Of a stretch of 64,000 bases of DNA, positions 35,901-43,846 are shown piece by piece. This stretch comes from Granulicoccus phenolivorans DSM 17626 = NBRC 107789 = JCM 15570 (lineage in GTDB: Bacteria; Actinomycetota; Actinomycetes; Propionibacteriales; Propionibacteriaceae). Numbering within the stretch: position 1 is the stretch's first letter; each line of letters opens with the position of its first letter. The stretch spans positions 1 to 64,000 of the forward strand of contig NZ_AUHH01000020.1 in assembly GCF_000423085.1 (NCBI RefSeq). Reading direction: 5' to 3'. A program made the translations under genes and the position numbers. The notes beneath the pieces were generated by a model, which saw only the letters and a list, made by a program, of their open reading frames with translations, ran no database searches and was not told the DNA's origin.

Positions 35901-36456
35901 CGGCGGAGACCTTGACCGAAACGTAGTCGACGTCCGGACGCTCGATCAGCCGGCGAATCCCGGCCAGCCGGCGCGCCGCCTCCTCCCGGCCCAGGATGGC
36001 CTCCCCCAGCAGGTTGAGGTTGAGCCGGTATCCGTCGGCGCGCAGCCGGGCGATCGCCGGGCCGAGCTGGGCCTCGGTGGCGTCGATGATGAGGTGGCGG
36101 ACCAGCCGGCGCAGGGCCGCACGCACGGCCGGAACCGCCACCACCGGAGCCAGCGGGGCCAGTCGCCCGCCGGTCCGCAGGCCCACCCGCAGCGGTGCGG
36201 GCAGGAAGGCAGGGGCGTGCGGGGCCAGCTCGGCCAGGGCCCGGGCCGCAACCCGCGGGTCCTCGGGGCGGATCACCCGGTCGACGAACCCGACGGTGAA
36301 ATCCAGCCCGGCCGGATCCTGCAGCACCCCGGCCAGTTGCCGTTCGGCGAAGGTGGTCCGGTGCTGCGCCGCCGCGGCCAGCCACGTGCGGACCTGATCG
36401 ACGGCGGCCGGGGCCAACGCGCGTACCTGCTCCGGATCGGGGTAGCGGGCGGTCAT
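32935..36456 (-). CDS. putA: Bifunctional proline dehydrogenase / glutamate semialdehyde dehydrogenase (PutA)
   Basis: A 1173-residue fusion that oxidises proline to glutamate in two steps. The FAD-dependent proline dehydrogenase barrel covers about residues 50-450 (NLLGEAILG, VSVKVSA, VRVVKGANLPMER, IGIAGHN). An Arg/Pro-rich linker follows (about 455-495, with repeats of the NExLPR type). The aldehyde dehydrogenase domain runs from about 500 to 950, with PPWNFPIA (628-635), catalytic Glu743 in ETSGKN and Cys777 in GQKCSA. No DNA-binding N-terminal domain is present, so unlike the enterobacterial protein it should not be a repressor. ATG 36456 gives the family-like N-terminus; the frame is open 56 codons further upstream. 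Confidence 0.95.
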   Translation of the reverse strand: MTARYPDPEQVRALAPAAVDQVRTWLAAAAQHRTTFAERQLAGVLQDPAGLDFTVGFVDRVIRPEDPRVAARALAELAPHAPAFLPAPLRVGLRTGGRLAPLAPVVAVPAVRAALRRLVRHLIIDATEAQLGPAIARLRADGYRLNLNLLGEAILGREEAARRLAGIRRLIERPDVDYVSVKVSAATAPHNPWAFEEAVTAIAAELTPFYELAAAQTPPTFLNLDMEEYRDLRLTVAVFRRILDNPALRHAEAGIALQAYLPDALAVLIDLQAYAATRIAAGGAPIKVRVVKGANLPMERVESRRTGWPLVTWPTKRATDTNYLRLLDYALTPERTAGVRIGIAGHNLFHIALARLLITERGVSTAGPSPAAEFEMLLGMAGGQTAAVRRDVGTVRLYTPVVHPDEFDSAIAYLVRRLDEGAAADNFLSAAYTLDDPAMFAREADRFRAGVRDLDSAVPRPNRSPRTAGNEPLPRAAENERLPRDTGRFRHTCDTDPALAENQTWARAITAAIPDSRLGVAEAAAARVRSPADIERALAAAVAAGRQWRTLPGAARGRVLLAVARALAAHRAELLEVAAAETGKTLDQGDPEVSEAVDFARYYARLARRLDEVPGATFHPVGLILVVPPWNFPIAIPAGGVLAALAAGAPVVVKPAPQAVRTGTVLARIITEGLRTGLREAGLDDLPVDDLVTPVTLGPDAEEATLGPALITHPAVERVILTGSYQTAELFARLRPGLPLLAETSGKNAIIVTPSADRDLAVADLVASAFGHAGQKCSAASLAVLVGSVADSRRFHRQLIDAASSLVVGYPDDPRTQVGPVIEPPGEKLRRGLTELGPGERWALRPRQLDSAGRLWSPGIRLGVRPGSDAHRTEYFGPVLGVLTADTLEEAIGLVNAVDYGLTSGLQSLDPAEVARWIDTVEAGNLYLNRGITGAIVGRQPFGGWKSSAVGPGTKAGGPHYLFALGEWSDAPGPDGHRTRLTGRPRRLAEAAGLTRAETDWLARAWALDALALREVYAATDLAGLGIERNILRHLPVPVTIRWCSGPLVHLLRVIGAGRRAGAPLRVSVPRELPPALDTLLRLDTAITLTVEDEAAFRAGVTRRGDTRVRLVGRPDQPVEVSHPSLARYAGAVVSAGEVELLPFLREQSISATAHRFGTPDDLTPPSLGENSD

Positions 36457-36656
36457 GCTCCATTGTGCGCTCAGGCCGGCAGGGTCGCCAGTGGCGGGGC
36501 AAACAGGGGCAAGTGCGCGCGTCAAGCCCTGATAAGTGGTCGCGGCGTCATTCGGGCGGTCGCTCCCGGGAGCCGATACTGCGGAGTAATTTTGTCTTGG
36601 GACCCTGGGGAGGGCCTTCGGCACGAGGGGTGCCGGAACACAACGAAGGAGTTGCC

Positions 36657-36800
36657 ATGGGCATCATCTTGTGGATCATCGCCGCCGTTCTGGTGATCTC
36701 GGGAATCCTCGCGATCGTGCGCAAGCAGTTGTTGTGGGGAATCGTGCTGATCGTCGTCGGACTGCTGGTCGGCCCCGGCGGGGTCAGCCTGTTCACCTGA
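36657..36800 (+). CDS. Small membrane protein of 47 residues
   Basis: MGIILWIIAAVLVISGILAI begins a 47-residue protein with two closely spaced hydrophobic helices (about 3-20 and 27-39) and a GPGGVS end. Tiny proteins of this pattern are common in actinobacteria and have no known function. GAAGGA lies 5 bases before the ATG. It is followed directly by a palindrome with a T-run that can end its transcript. Confidence 0.75.
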   Translation: MGIILWIIAAVLVISGILAIVRKQLLWGIVLIVVGLLVGPGGVSLFT

Positions 36801-36815
36801 GACACACGTCAGATT

Positions 36816-36891
36816 CGGTGCAGCAGATTTTCCCACCGGTCAGTCAGACCACATTTCGACCGGCCCCCGGGGAATCTGCTGCACCGTTTTT
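36816..36891 (+). repeat. Palindromic element 1 (terminator-like)
   Basis: CGGTGCAGCAGATT (36816-36829) pairs perfectly with 36873-36886, an inner CCGGT/ACCGG stem lies within, and TTTTT follows, so it can act as an intrinsic terminator for the 47-residue membrane gene. The loop CAGTCAGACCACATTTCG recurs almost unchanged in a second palindrome at 37834-37932. The element also encodes the last 16 residues of the convergent DUF559 gene. Confidence 0.8.
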
Positions 36892-37763
36892 GCTGAATCA
36901 CGAAGTAGCTCCCGCACCCGCTCGGGATTTTCGGTGATCATCCGCCAAGTAAAGTGCAGTATCTGCCACCCGTCGACGCTCAGATCGTTCCGGCGATCTC
37001 GATCTGCCTCGAAAGCCGGGCGGGAGCTGTGGAACTCGTAGCCATCGACTTCATAGGCAACCTTCAGCTCTGGCAGGGCGACGTCGAGCAGGTAGCTGCG
37101 CCCGCGGCACCGCACGTGGTAGTTCGCGCGCCAGCCAACAATCCCTTCCTCCCACAACAGGACGTGGAGTCGGCGTTCGGCCTCCGACCAGGGTTTGGCC
37201 CGTGACTCGTGCAGGATCCGGGATCGCAACGTGTTCCCGGGCCGGGACGGATGGGCGGCATGCGCCCACCGGGCCGCTGCCAGAAACTCGTCTTGCCGCT
37301 GTGGCCCCAGTGTGCGCAGCGCGCTGTCCAGAAAGCTGCCGCCTGCCTCAGGAATCAGGTCGACCGCGGTCAGTTCGGGTACGGTGCAGCGCAAGCCACC
37401 GCCATCGCGGATCCACTCCGGATCGATCCGGCGCCGGGTCCAGCGGAACAGGTCGCCGCCGGGACGCCAGTGGGTGGGCGAGGCGACTTCCAGCGGAAAC
37501 AGTCGGGACGGATCCTGGGGCCACAACGTCAGATGCGCCGCGGCCCGGCCGGTCAATACCGCAGCCGGCGAATAGCTCTGCACAGCCCGCATCGCGATGA
37601 CGGGGTCGGCGCGGTGATCCGGTGCCGCATAGATCCCGGGGAACAAGCGCACCAGCCGTTTACCGACTACTTCCCGGCGTGCGACCGCGGCCAGCCGGGG
37701 GTTGCCTGTAGTAGTGATCCAGCCCTGCCGCCGAATCCAATATTCGATCTCCTGCTTCGTCAC
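36840..37763 (-). CDS. DUF559-type endonuclease-like protein with N-terminal winged helix
   Basis: A 307-residue protein. The C-terminal third has the PD-(D/E)xK-like DUF559 core related to very-short-patch repair nucleases: LKVAYEVDGYEFHSS, then DRDRRNDLSVDGWQILHFTW. The N-terminal part (TKQEIEYWIRRQGWITT to VGKRLVRLFPGIYA) looks like the winged-helix domain of AbiEi-type antitoxin proteins, to which DUF559 is often joined in actinobacteria. The function is unknown; DNA binding is likely. The start is a GTG without a clear ribosome-binding site. The gene lies between two related palindromes, and its last 16 codons come from one of them. Confidence 0.8.
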   Translation of the reverse strand: MTKQEIEYWIRRQGWITTTGNPRLAAVARREVVGKRLVRLFPGIYAAPDHRADPVIAMRAVQSYSPAAVLTGRAAAHLTLWPQDPSRLFPLEVASPTHWRPGGDLFRWTRRRIDPEWIRDGGGLRCTVPELTAVDLIPEAGGSFLDSALRTLGPQRQDEFLAAARWAHAAHPSRPGNTLRSRILHESRAKPWSEAERRLHVLLWEEGIVGWRANYHVRCRGRSYLLDVALPELKVAYEVDGYEFHSSRPAFEADRDRRNDLSVDGWQILHFTWRMITENPERVRELLRDSAKTVQQIPRGPVEMWSD

Positions 37764-37833
37764 GCCGGAAGGATGGTCGTGCCGGCTGCCGAACTGCCGG
37801 GGCCCGGCGAAGTTGTGGACAACTTCTTCCCCC

Positions 37834-37932
37834 GGAACCGTCGTTCCGGGTGCGGCAAATCTTGGCCAGGCTCAGTCAGACCGCATTTCGGTGGGTCTGT
37901 GGGGGATTTGGTGCACCCGAAACGACGGTTCC
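37834..37932. repeat. Palindromic element 2
   Basis: Arms of 20 bases (37834-37853 and 37913-37932) match at 19 positions; an inner CAAATC/GATTTG pair follows. The loop CAGTCAGACCGCATTTCG differs by one base from that of the element at 36816-36891, and the two elements have the same orientation. It lies just past the 3' end of rnpB and could be its terminator. Confidence 0.8.
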
Positions 37933-37947
37933 GGCGGGAGAGGGAGT

Positions 37948-38290
37948 GACGAGGCGACCGATAAGCCGGGTTCTGTCGTTGGACGATCATCCATCTAGGA
38001 CCGCCGTTGCCGGTGGCCTCCAGCAACCTACCCGGGAACTCGGGCGAGCAGCCCTCGATCGTTCCCTGTCTGGTCTTGCTCCGAGTGGGGTTTACCTGGC
38101 CACCCCAGTCACCTGGGGTGCCGGTGGTCTCTTACACCGCCTTTTCACCCTTACCCCCGAAGGGGCGGTCTGTTTTCTGTGGCACTGGCCCGCGGGTCAC
38201 CCCGGGTGGGCGTTACCCACCACCCTGCTCTGTGGAGCCCGGACTTTCCTCGACGTTCCAATCACGCCGCGATCGCCTGGTCGCCTCGTC
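37948..38290 (-). ncRNA. rnpB: RNase P RNA (type A)
   Basis: The catalytic RNA of RNase P, which matures tRNA 5' ends. On the minus strand the 12-base ends GACGAGGCGACC and GGTCGCCTCGTC pair perfectly as helix P1. The conserved core is clear: GAGGAAAGTCCGGGCTCC near the 5' end, the ACAGAAAA and GGTAAGGGTGAAAAGG segments in the middle, and GACAGAACCCGGCTTATCGG near the 3' end. About 343 nt is usual for actinobacteria. A TACCAT hexamer 8 bases upstream (38299-38304) is a possible -10 element. Confidence 0.97.
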
Positions 38291-38332
38291 AGCGCATCAT
38301 GGTACCGCGTTCACCTCCGACCTGACACCACG

Positions 38333-38364
38333 ACGGCCCCGCCGACCGAAGTCGACGGGGCCGT
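38333..38364 (-). terminator. Intrinsic terminator with UUCG loop after ridA
   Basis: On the minus strand a 14-bp stem (one G-U pair) closes on a UUCG tetraloop, starting 14 bases after the ridA stop. It separates ridA from the rnpB promoter. Confidence 0.8.
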
Positions 38365-38378
38365 TGGCCGGTGAGCGA

Positions 38379-38780
38379 TCACTCGGGCAGGTGCGCCACC
38401 ATCTTGACCTCGAGGTAGTAGCCGGCCTGGCCGCCGAGCATTGCGGCACCGATCGCGGTCCAGGTCGGGTAGTTGTCGGCGTTGGTGATGTACTGATCGC
38501 GGATCTCGGAGTACAGCGGCAGGTCACGCATGTCGGTGTGGAAGCTGAGCACATCGACCACGTCGTCGAAGCTCGCGCCGGCGGCCTCGAGCACCAGCTT
38601 CAGGTTCTCGAAGACCTGGACGAATTGGGCCCGCTTGTCCTCGACCAGCTTCATCTCCGCGTCCCGGCCGATCTGACCGGACACGTAGATCACATTGCCG
38701 ACCTTGACGCCGGGGGCGTAGTGGATGTTGTCGTAGACGGCCTGCATGCCATCGGGAATGATCGGGGTGCGTTCGGTCAT
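38379..38780 (-). CDS. RidA/YjgF-family deaminase
   Basis: A 133-residue RidA-like protein. The NVIYVSGQIGRDAEMKLV segment and the DVVDVLSFHTDMRDL strand belong to the family's trimeric barrel. The catalytic Arg of true RidA proteins (C/SxxRV near the C-terminus) is not obvious: the region reads YLEVKMVAHLP, so imine deaminase activity is not assured and it may belong to another Rid subgroup. A stable hairpin follows the gene. An RNB exonuclease gene lies upstream on the same strand. Confidence 0.88.
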   Translation of the reverse strand: MTERTPIIPDGMQAVYDNIHYAPGVKVGNVIYVSGQIGRDAEMKLVEDKRAQFVQVFENLKLVLEAAGASFDDVVDVLSFHTDMRDLPLYSEIRDQYITNADNYPTWTAIGAAMLGGQAGYYLEVKMVAHLPE

Positions 38781-38834
38781 GGTTGCTCCTTCGGGTGCGT
38801 GCTGGGTGCTGGTAGGTGTCCGCGGTGCGTCGGC

Positions 38835-40265
38835 TCAGCCGACGATCTCGAACGTACTCTCGCCGGTGAGCAGGTCGACCCCGGTCAGCCGGACCCGGAT
38901 CATCTCGCCCAGCGGCAGCCGGTCGCCGCGGACCATCGCCTCGACCGCCAGGTCGGCGATCATGATCCGGCCGCGCTTGCGCTCGGTGTCGGCCTCCACG
39001 ACCGTGGCGGTGAACGTCTCCCCGAGCCGCGGCGAGAGCACCAACGTTTCACACAGGTCGACGATCATCCGCTCGTACTTGCTGGCCCGCCGGGTCGATT
39101 CGGCCATCTCCTCGGGGAGTTGTTCCAGGGCCTGCTCCACCCACTGCGGGATCGGCTGATCGGCGCAGATCGCCGCGCAGATCTCGAGCACGTACCGGTC
39201 GACCAGTCGGCGCAGCGGCGCGGTGGTGTGGGCGTACTCGGTCGCCAGCGCGGCATGCTCGACCTGCTCGGGGATCGATCCGGTGAAGGCCACATACCCC
39301 GCGCCGCGGAACAGCGTGGTGCAGGCGAACTGCATCGCGGCATGCTTGGGATCGGTCGGGTCCAGGCTGCGGACGAACTCCGGGTACTCCATCTCGGCCG
39401 GCCACGGAATCTCCAGGGCCCGGGCGATGGTGTGCAGCCGGCGCAGCGAGGAGCCGTCGGCCGGGGGCAGCGTACGCAGCACGCCGGTCTGGGCGTACAG
39501 CATCAGTTCCGCGGCGGCGATCCCAGTCATCAGGGAGATCTGGGCGTTCCAGCCCTCGACCGGCAGCGCGGAGCGATAGGTCAGCTGCCAGGTGCCGTCG
39601 ACCGCCTCGACCTCCTGTTCGGGGATGTTCAGCGAGACCCCGCCGCGCATCTGCTCCAGCTTCTCCCGGAGCAGTCCGACCGTACGCAGCAGCATCAGCG
39701 ACTCCGGCGCCGAGGCGTCGTCGATCATGTCCTGGACCTGCTGATAGGTCAGTTGCTCCCGGCTGCGCACCAGCGCTCGGGACACCTTGGGTTCCTCGCA
39801 GACCCCGTCGGCATCCAGCACCAGGTGCCACAACAGGGCCGGGCGCACCTGCCCCGGCAGCAGCGAGGCGTGGTTCTCGCTGATCAGCGGCGGATGCAGC
39901 GGGGTACGCCGGCCCGGCGCATAGAACGTCTGGCCCCGCCGATGCGCTTCCAGGTCGATGGGATCTCCGGGGGTCACGAACGCCGCGACGTCGGCGATGG
40001 CGTAGAAGACCTCGAACCCGGAGTCCAGCCGACGGATGAACACCGCCTGATCCAGATCCTTCGCCCCGGGCGGATCGATCGTGACCAGCTCCAGATCGGT
40101 CCGGTCGGTCTCGGGCAGCCGGGGCGCAGCCACCGCCTGCTCGGCGGCGGCCAGCACGTCGGCGGGGAAGTCGTCGGGCACCTGGGCCTCGCGCTGGGCG
40201 CGGGCGAACCCTTCGGCCAGGGGCGCAGGTACGCCCTCGGGCAGCACGACATGACGACTGGGCAC
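38835..40265 (-). CDS. RNB-domain exoribonuclease (RNase II/R family)
   Basis: A 476-residue protein made mostly of the RNB catalytic domain. LVTIDPPGAKDLDQAVFI (about 60-77) carries the metal-binding Asp cluster (D..D.D) of RNase II/R, and TTAPLRRLVDRYV (about 344-356) is the second family signature. It lacks the long N-terminal cold-shock domains of RNase R and seems to end in a weak S1-like barrel (ATVVEADTERKRGRIMIADL). It should degrade RNA from the 3' end. The short architecture is common in actinobacteria. Confidence 0.92.
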   Translation of the reverse strand: MPSRHVVLPEGVPAPLAEGFARAQREAQVPDDFPADVLAAAEQAVAAPRLPETDRTDLELVTIDPPGAKDLDQAVFIRRLDSGFEVFYAIADVAAFVTPGDPIDLEAHRRGQTFYAPGRRTPLHPPLISENHASLLPGQVRPALLWHLVLDADGVCEEPKVSRALVRSREQLTYQQVQDMIDDASAPESLMLLRTVGLLREKLEQMRGGVSLNIPEQEVEAVDGTWQLTYRSALPVEGWNAQISLMTGIAAAELMLYAQTGVLRTLPPADGSSLRRLHTIARALEIPWPAEMEYPEFVRSLDPTDPKHAAMQFACTTLFRGAGYVAFTGSIPEQVEHAALATEYAHTTAPLRRLVDRYVLEICAAICADQPIPQWVEQALEQLPEEMAESTRRASKYERMIVDLCETLVLSPRLGETFTATVVEADTERKRGRIMIADLAVEAMVRGDRLPLGEMIRVRLTGVDLLTGESTFEIVG

Positions 40266-40336
40266 GTGACCTCCTCGAACCGGTGGGTGTCAGCCTATCC
40301 AGACCCCGGGCTCTGTCGCAGGTGTTGTTGCCGGGC

Positions 40337-41080
40337 TCACAGCCCCGATTCCGCGGAGCGGATCAGCACCCGGCCGCACTCCTCACAACGGACCACCTCA
40401 TCGGGGCTGGCGACCGCGATCGCCCGCAGATCCCCGGGGTCCAGCTCCAGCCGGCACCCCATGCACCGACGCTGGGTCAGCGCGGCCGCGCCCCCGGCCC
40501 CGGTGTGCTGGTGCGCCTTCTCATACACCTTCACCAACGGTTCGGGCAGCTTGCCGAGAATGGTCGCGCGATGCTCCGCGGCCCGGGCGATCTCCTGGTC
40601 CAGACCGCCGAGCTTCTCGTCACGGGCGGCCATCAGCGCCCGGATCCGATCCTCCAGTTCCCGGCGCCGCTGCTGATGCCCGGCAAAGTCGGTGGTGGCC
40701 TCCTCCAGCAGACCCATCACCTCGAGTTCGGCGTCCTCCAGGTCGGAGATCCGCCGATGCAGGTGTTCGACCTCCGACTGCAGGCCGGTCAGCGCCTTGC
40801 GATCGGTGATCGCCCCGGAATCCAGCTTCTGCTGGTCCCGGGCCAGGCGCGCCCGGACCGGTTCGAGGTCGGCCTCGGCCCGCTCCTGGTCCCGGGTCAG
40901 GTCCGCGACCCGGGTCTCGGCCTCGACATACTGCTCCAGCAGAATCTTGCGCTCCCCCATCAGCGCCGCGATCTGGGCATGTTCGGGCAGGGTGGAACGC
41001 TGGTGCTGCAACTGATTGGTCCGCACGTCGAGCTCGCTCACATCGAGCAGCCGCCGCTGGGCGACCGGGTCGGCCTTCAT
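40337..41080 (-). CDS. Zinc-ribbon coiled-coil protein (C4-type, DUF164/CT398-like)
   Basis: A 247-residue protein with a long antiparallel coiled coil (about 1-175, rich in Glu, Arg, Leu) followed by a four-Cys zinc ribbon (CMGCRLE ... CEECGRVLI). This build is typical of the CT398/DUF164 family, whose members bind sigma-54 or secretion components elsewhere; its role in actinobacteria is unknown. ATG 41080 is preceded by AGGAGG at ideal spacing. The longer frame to 41143 is unlikely. It is divergent from the aminopeptidase gene. Confidence 0.88.
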   Translation of the reverse strand: MKADPVAQRRLLDVSELDVRTNQLQHQRSTLPEHAQIAALMGERKILLEQYVEAETRVADLTRDQERAEADLEPVRARLARDQQKLDSGAITDRKALTGLQSEVEHLHRRISDLEDAELEVMGLLEEATTDFAGHQQRRRELEDRIRALMAARDEKLGGLDQEIARAAEHRATILGKLPEPLVKVYEKAHQHTGAGGAAALTQRRCMGCRLELDPGDLRAIAVASPDEVVRCEECGRVLIRSAESGL

Positions 41081-41213
41081 TCGAACCTCCTGTGGAGTTG
41101 TGACGCAGATGCTCTGAGGACCAATCCTGCCGCACATCGCCATCCCCGACAGCGCGCACCCGACGATTCGAGCGGCGGCCTATGATTCCCGCGACGGATC
41201 AGGAGGAAAATCC

Positions 41214-42698
41214 ATGAGCGAAGAACAGCCTGCCCAGCCCAAACGGCTCAGCCCGTTCTCGGAGGCCTTCGTCGAGTTCATCCCGACCGGCTGGGCCCCG
41301 CACGACACCAGCCTGCCCGACCAGTTGCCGGCCGCGGCGTACGCCCGGGCCCGACGGGCGGCGATCAGCGACCGCTTCCCCGGGGAACGGCTGGTCATCC
41401 CGGCCGGCGGGTTGAAGGTGCGCAACAACGACTGCGACTACCTGTTCCGCCCGCACAGCGCCTTTGCCCACCTGACCGGGCTGGGCACCGACCGCGAACC
41501 CGACGCCGTGCTGGTCCTGGAGCCGACCGAGACCGACGGCACTCCGGGCCACGACGCCATCCTGTTCTTCCGGTCCCGGGCCCCGCGTACCTCCGAGGAG
41601 TTCTACGCCGATGCCCGCTACGGCGAGATGTGGGTCGGCAAGCGGGAATCGGCCGCCGAGATGCAGGCGCTGACCGGGCTGGAGATCGCCGAGGCGGGCG
41701 AACTCGAGCAGGCCCTGGGCAAGAACATCGAGACCGTCGCGACCCGGATCGTCCGCGATGCCGACCCCGCCCTTACCGACTGGCTCGACCGGCAACGCAG
41801 TGAGCAGGCCGGCTCGACCGCCGAGCAGCTCACCGAGGCCGACACCGCCCTGGGCCGGGAGCTCAGCGAGCTCCGGCTGGTCAAGGACGACTTCGAGATC
41901 GACCAGATGCGCCAGGCGTGCGCCCGCTCGGCCGAGGCCTTCGACGCGGTCGCCGCCGAACTGCCCGAGGCGGTCCGCCGGGGCCGCGGGGAACGGTGGG
42001 TGGAGGGCATCTTCGGGCTGCACGCCCGGCACGCGGGCAACGCGGTCGGGTACAGCACCATCGCCGCGGCCGGGGACCATGCAACCACGCTGCACTGGGT
42101 CCGCAACGACGGCGAGCTCGGCGCCGACCAACTGCTCCTGGTCGATGCCGGGGTCGAGCTCGACACGCTCTACACCGCCGACATCACCCGGACGGTACCG
42201 GTGTCCGGCCGGTTCTCCGCGGCCCAGCGTACGGTCTACAACGCGGTGCTGGCCGCCCAGCAGGCCGGGATCGACGCCGCCCGGCCGGGCGCGAGCTTCG
42301 ACGACATCCACCGCGCCGCGGTCCGGGTGATCGTCGAACACCTGGCCGAGTGGGGCATCCTGCCGGTCGGGGTCGAGGAAGCGCTGTCCCCCGACGGTGG
42401 CCAGTGGCGCCGCTGGATGGTCCACGGCACCTCCCATCATCTCGGCATGGACGTCCATGACTGCGCCCAGGCGTTGCGGGAGAACTACCGCGGCACCCTG
42501 CGCGCGGGGATGATCGTCACCGTCGAGCCGGGCCTGTACTTCAAGGAGGCCGACCTGCTGGTGCCCGAGGAGTTCCGTGGGATCGGCGTCCGGATCGAGG
42601 ACGACATTCTGATCACCGCCGACGGCTGCGAGATCCTGTCCCACCAACTGCCCCGGACCGCCGAGGACGTGGAGGCCTGGCTGGAGCGCAGCCAATGA
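41214..42698 (+). CDS. pepP: Xaa-Pro aminopeptidase (aminopeptidase P)
   Basis: A 494-residue metallopeptidase of the M24B family that releases residues before proline. The N-terminal domain holds NNDCDYLFRPHSAFAHLTG. The pita-bread domain shows the five ligands: Asp pair in LLVDAGVELDTLYTADITRT, His in GTSHHLGMDVHD, and Glu in VTVEPGLYF and IGVRIEDDI. AGGAGG precedes the ATG, and TATGAT at 41181-41186 is a likely -10 element. Its stop overlaps the start of corA (ATGA). Confidence 0.95.
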   Translation: MSEEQPAQPKRLSPFSEAFVEFIPTGWAPHDTSLPDQLPAAAYARARRAAISDRFPGERLVIPAGGLKVRNNDCDYLFRPHSAFAHLTGLGTDREPDAVLVLEPTETDGTPGHDAILFFRSRAPRTSEEFYADARYGEMWVGKRESAAEMQALTGLEIAEAGELEQALGKNIETVATRIVRDADPALTDWLDRQRSEQAGSTAEQLTEADTALGRELSELRLVKDDFEIDQMRQACARSAEAFDAVAAELPEAVRRGRGERWVEGIFGLHARHAGNAVGYSTIAAAGDHATTLHWVRNDGELGADQLLLVDAGVELDTLYTADITRTVPVSGRFSAAQRTVYNAVLAAQQAGIDAARPGASFDDIHRAAVRVIVEHLAEWGILPVGVEEALSPDGGQWRRWMVHGTSHHLGMDVHDCAQALRENYRGTLRAGMIVTVEPGLYFKEADLLVPEEFRGIGVRIEDDILITADGCEILSHQLPRTAEDVEAWLERSQ

Positions 42699-43789
42699 AC
42701 CAGCGCTGGGGCCTGCCACCCCACTCACTGACCCGAGCGGGCCACGGAACCGGCGAGCCCGCTGCCCCGGCCGCCTCGACCGGCACCACCCCGCCGGACT
42801 CGGTGGTCGCCTGGGGGCTGTACGTCGACGGGGTCCGCGACGAGTGCACCGACCTGGCGGTGGCGACCGAGCGGGCCACCTCCGGGGAGGGCTTCGTCTG
42901 GCTCGGCCTGAAGGACCCCTCCGATGAGGACATGGCCCAGTTCGCCACCCGCTTCAACCTGCACCCGCTGGCCATCGAGGATGCCGTCGAGGGCCACACC
43001 CGGTCCAAGCTGGAGCAGTTCGGCGACACCCTGTTCGCGGTCATCTCGACGGTTGCCTACATCGACCACGACGAGTTGACCGAGACCTCCGAGATCGTGT
43101 CCACCGGCCAGATCATGCTGTTCTGCGGGCCGCACTTCGTGATGACCGTACGCCGGGGCGAGCAGGCCCCGCTGAAGGAACTGCGGACCAAGATGGAGGC
43201 CCGCCCGCAGCGGCTGTCCCACGGCACCTGGGAGATCCTGTACGCCGTGCTGGACAAGGTGATCGACGACTACAACGCCGTCGTGCACGAGTTCGAGAAG
43301 GACATCGAGGAGGTCGAGACGGCGGTGTTCTCCCCGCGCGGCGGGATCGTGCACATCGACCGGGTCTACAACCTGAAGCGTGAACTGATCGAATTCCGCC
43401 GTGCGGTGGCCCCGCTGGCCGGTCCCCTGCAGACGCTGGCCACCCGCGACCTGATCGGCATCCCGGCGCTGGCGCGCGACTATTTCCGCGAGGTCGCCGA
43501 CCATCACACCGAGACCCGGGAAACCATCCAGTCCTTCGACGACGTGCTCGACACCATTCTGTCGGCCGGGTTGGCCCGCGCCTCGCTGACCGACAACCGC
43601 GACATGCGCAAGATCTCCGCCTTCGTCGCGATTGCGGCGATCCCGACCCTGATGGCCGGGATCTACGGGATGAACTTCGACAACATGCCCGAACTGCACA
43701 CCCGGTACGGCTATTTCGTCCTGATGGGGGTGATGCTGATCCTGATGTCGGCCACCTTCTTCGGCTTTCGACGCAACAAGTGGCTGTGA
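42695..43789 (+). CDS. corA: CorA magnesium/cobalt transporter
   Basis: A 364-residue CorA-type channel. Two C-terminal membrane helices are joined by the ion-selecting loop YGMNFDNMPEL, with the GMN motif. The N-terminal funnel holds GFVWLGLKDPSDEDM and HPLAIEDAVEGHTRSKLEQF. It carries divalent magnesium, and probably cobalt or nickel, into the cell as a pentamer. Translation is coupled to pepP through a four-base overlap. Confidence 0.96.
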   Translation: MNQRWGLPPHSLTRAGHGTGEPAAPAASTGTTPPDSVVAWGLYVDGVRDECTDLAVATERATSGEGFVWLGLKDPSDEDMAQFATRFNLHPLAIEDAVEGHTRSKLEQFGDTLFAVISTVAYIDHDELTETSEIVSTGQIMLFCGPHFVMTVRRGEQAPLKELRTKMEARPQRLSHGTWEILYAVLDKVIDDYNAVVHEFEKDIEEVETAVFSPRGGIVHIDRVYNLKRELIEFRRAVAPLAGPLQTLATRDLIGIPALARDYFREVADHHTETRETIQSFDDVLDTILSAGLARASLTDNRDMRKISAFVAIAAIPTLMAGIYGMNFDNMPELHTRYGYFVLMGVMLILMSATFFGFRRNKWL

Positions 43790-43846
43790 CCGTCCGGGTG
43801 GGCGCGTCCGGGAGCCCGCGCGCACAGCCCCCTCTAAGGTGAAACC

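Noticed and set aside
36816-36891. Riboswitch
   Set aside because: The folded element lies between the ends of two convergent genes, not in a leader, and has a second copy with the same loop nearby, which fits a repeat or terminator better.
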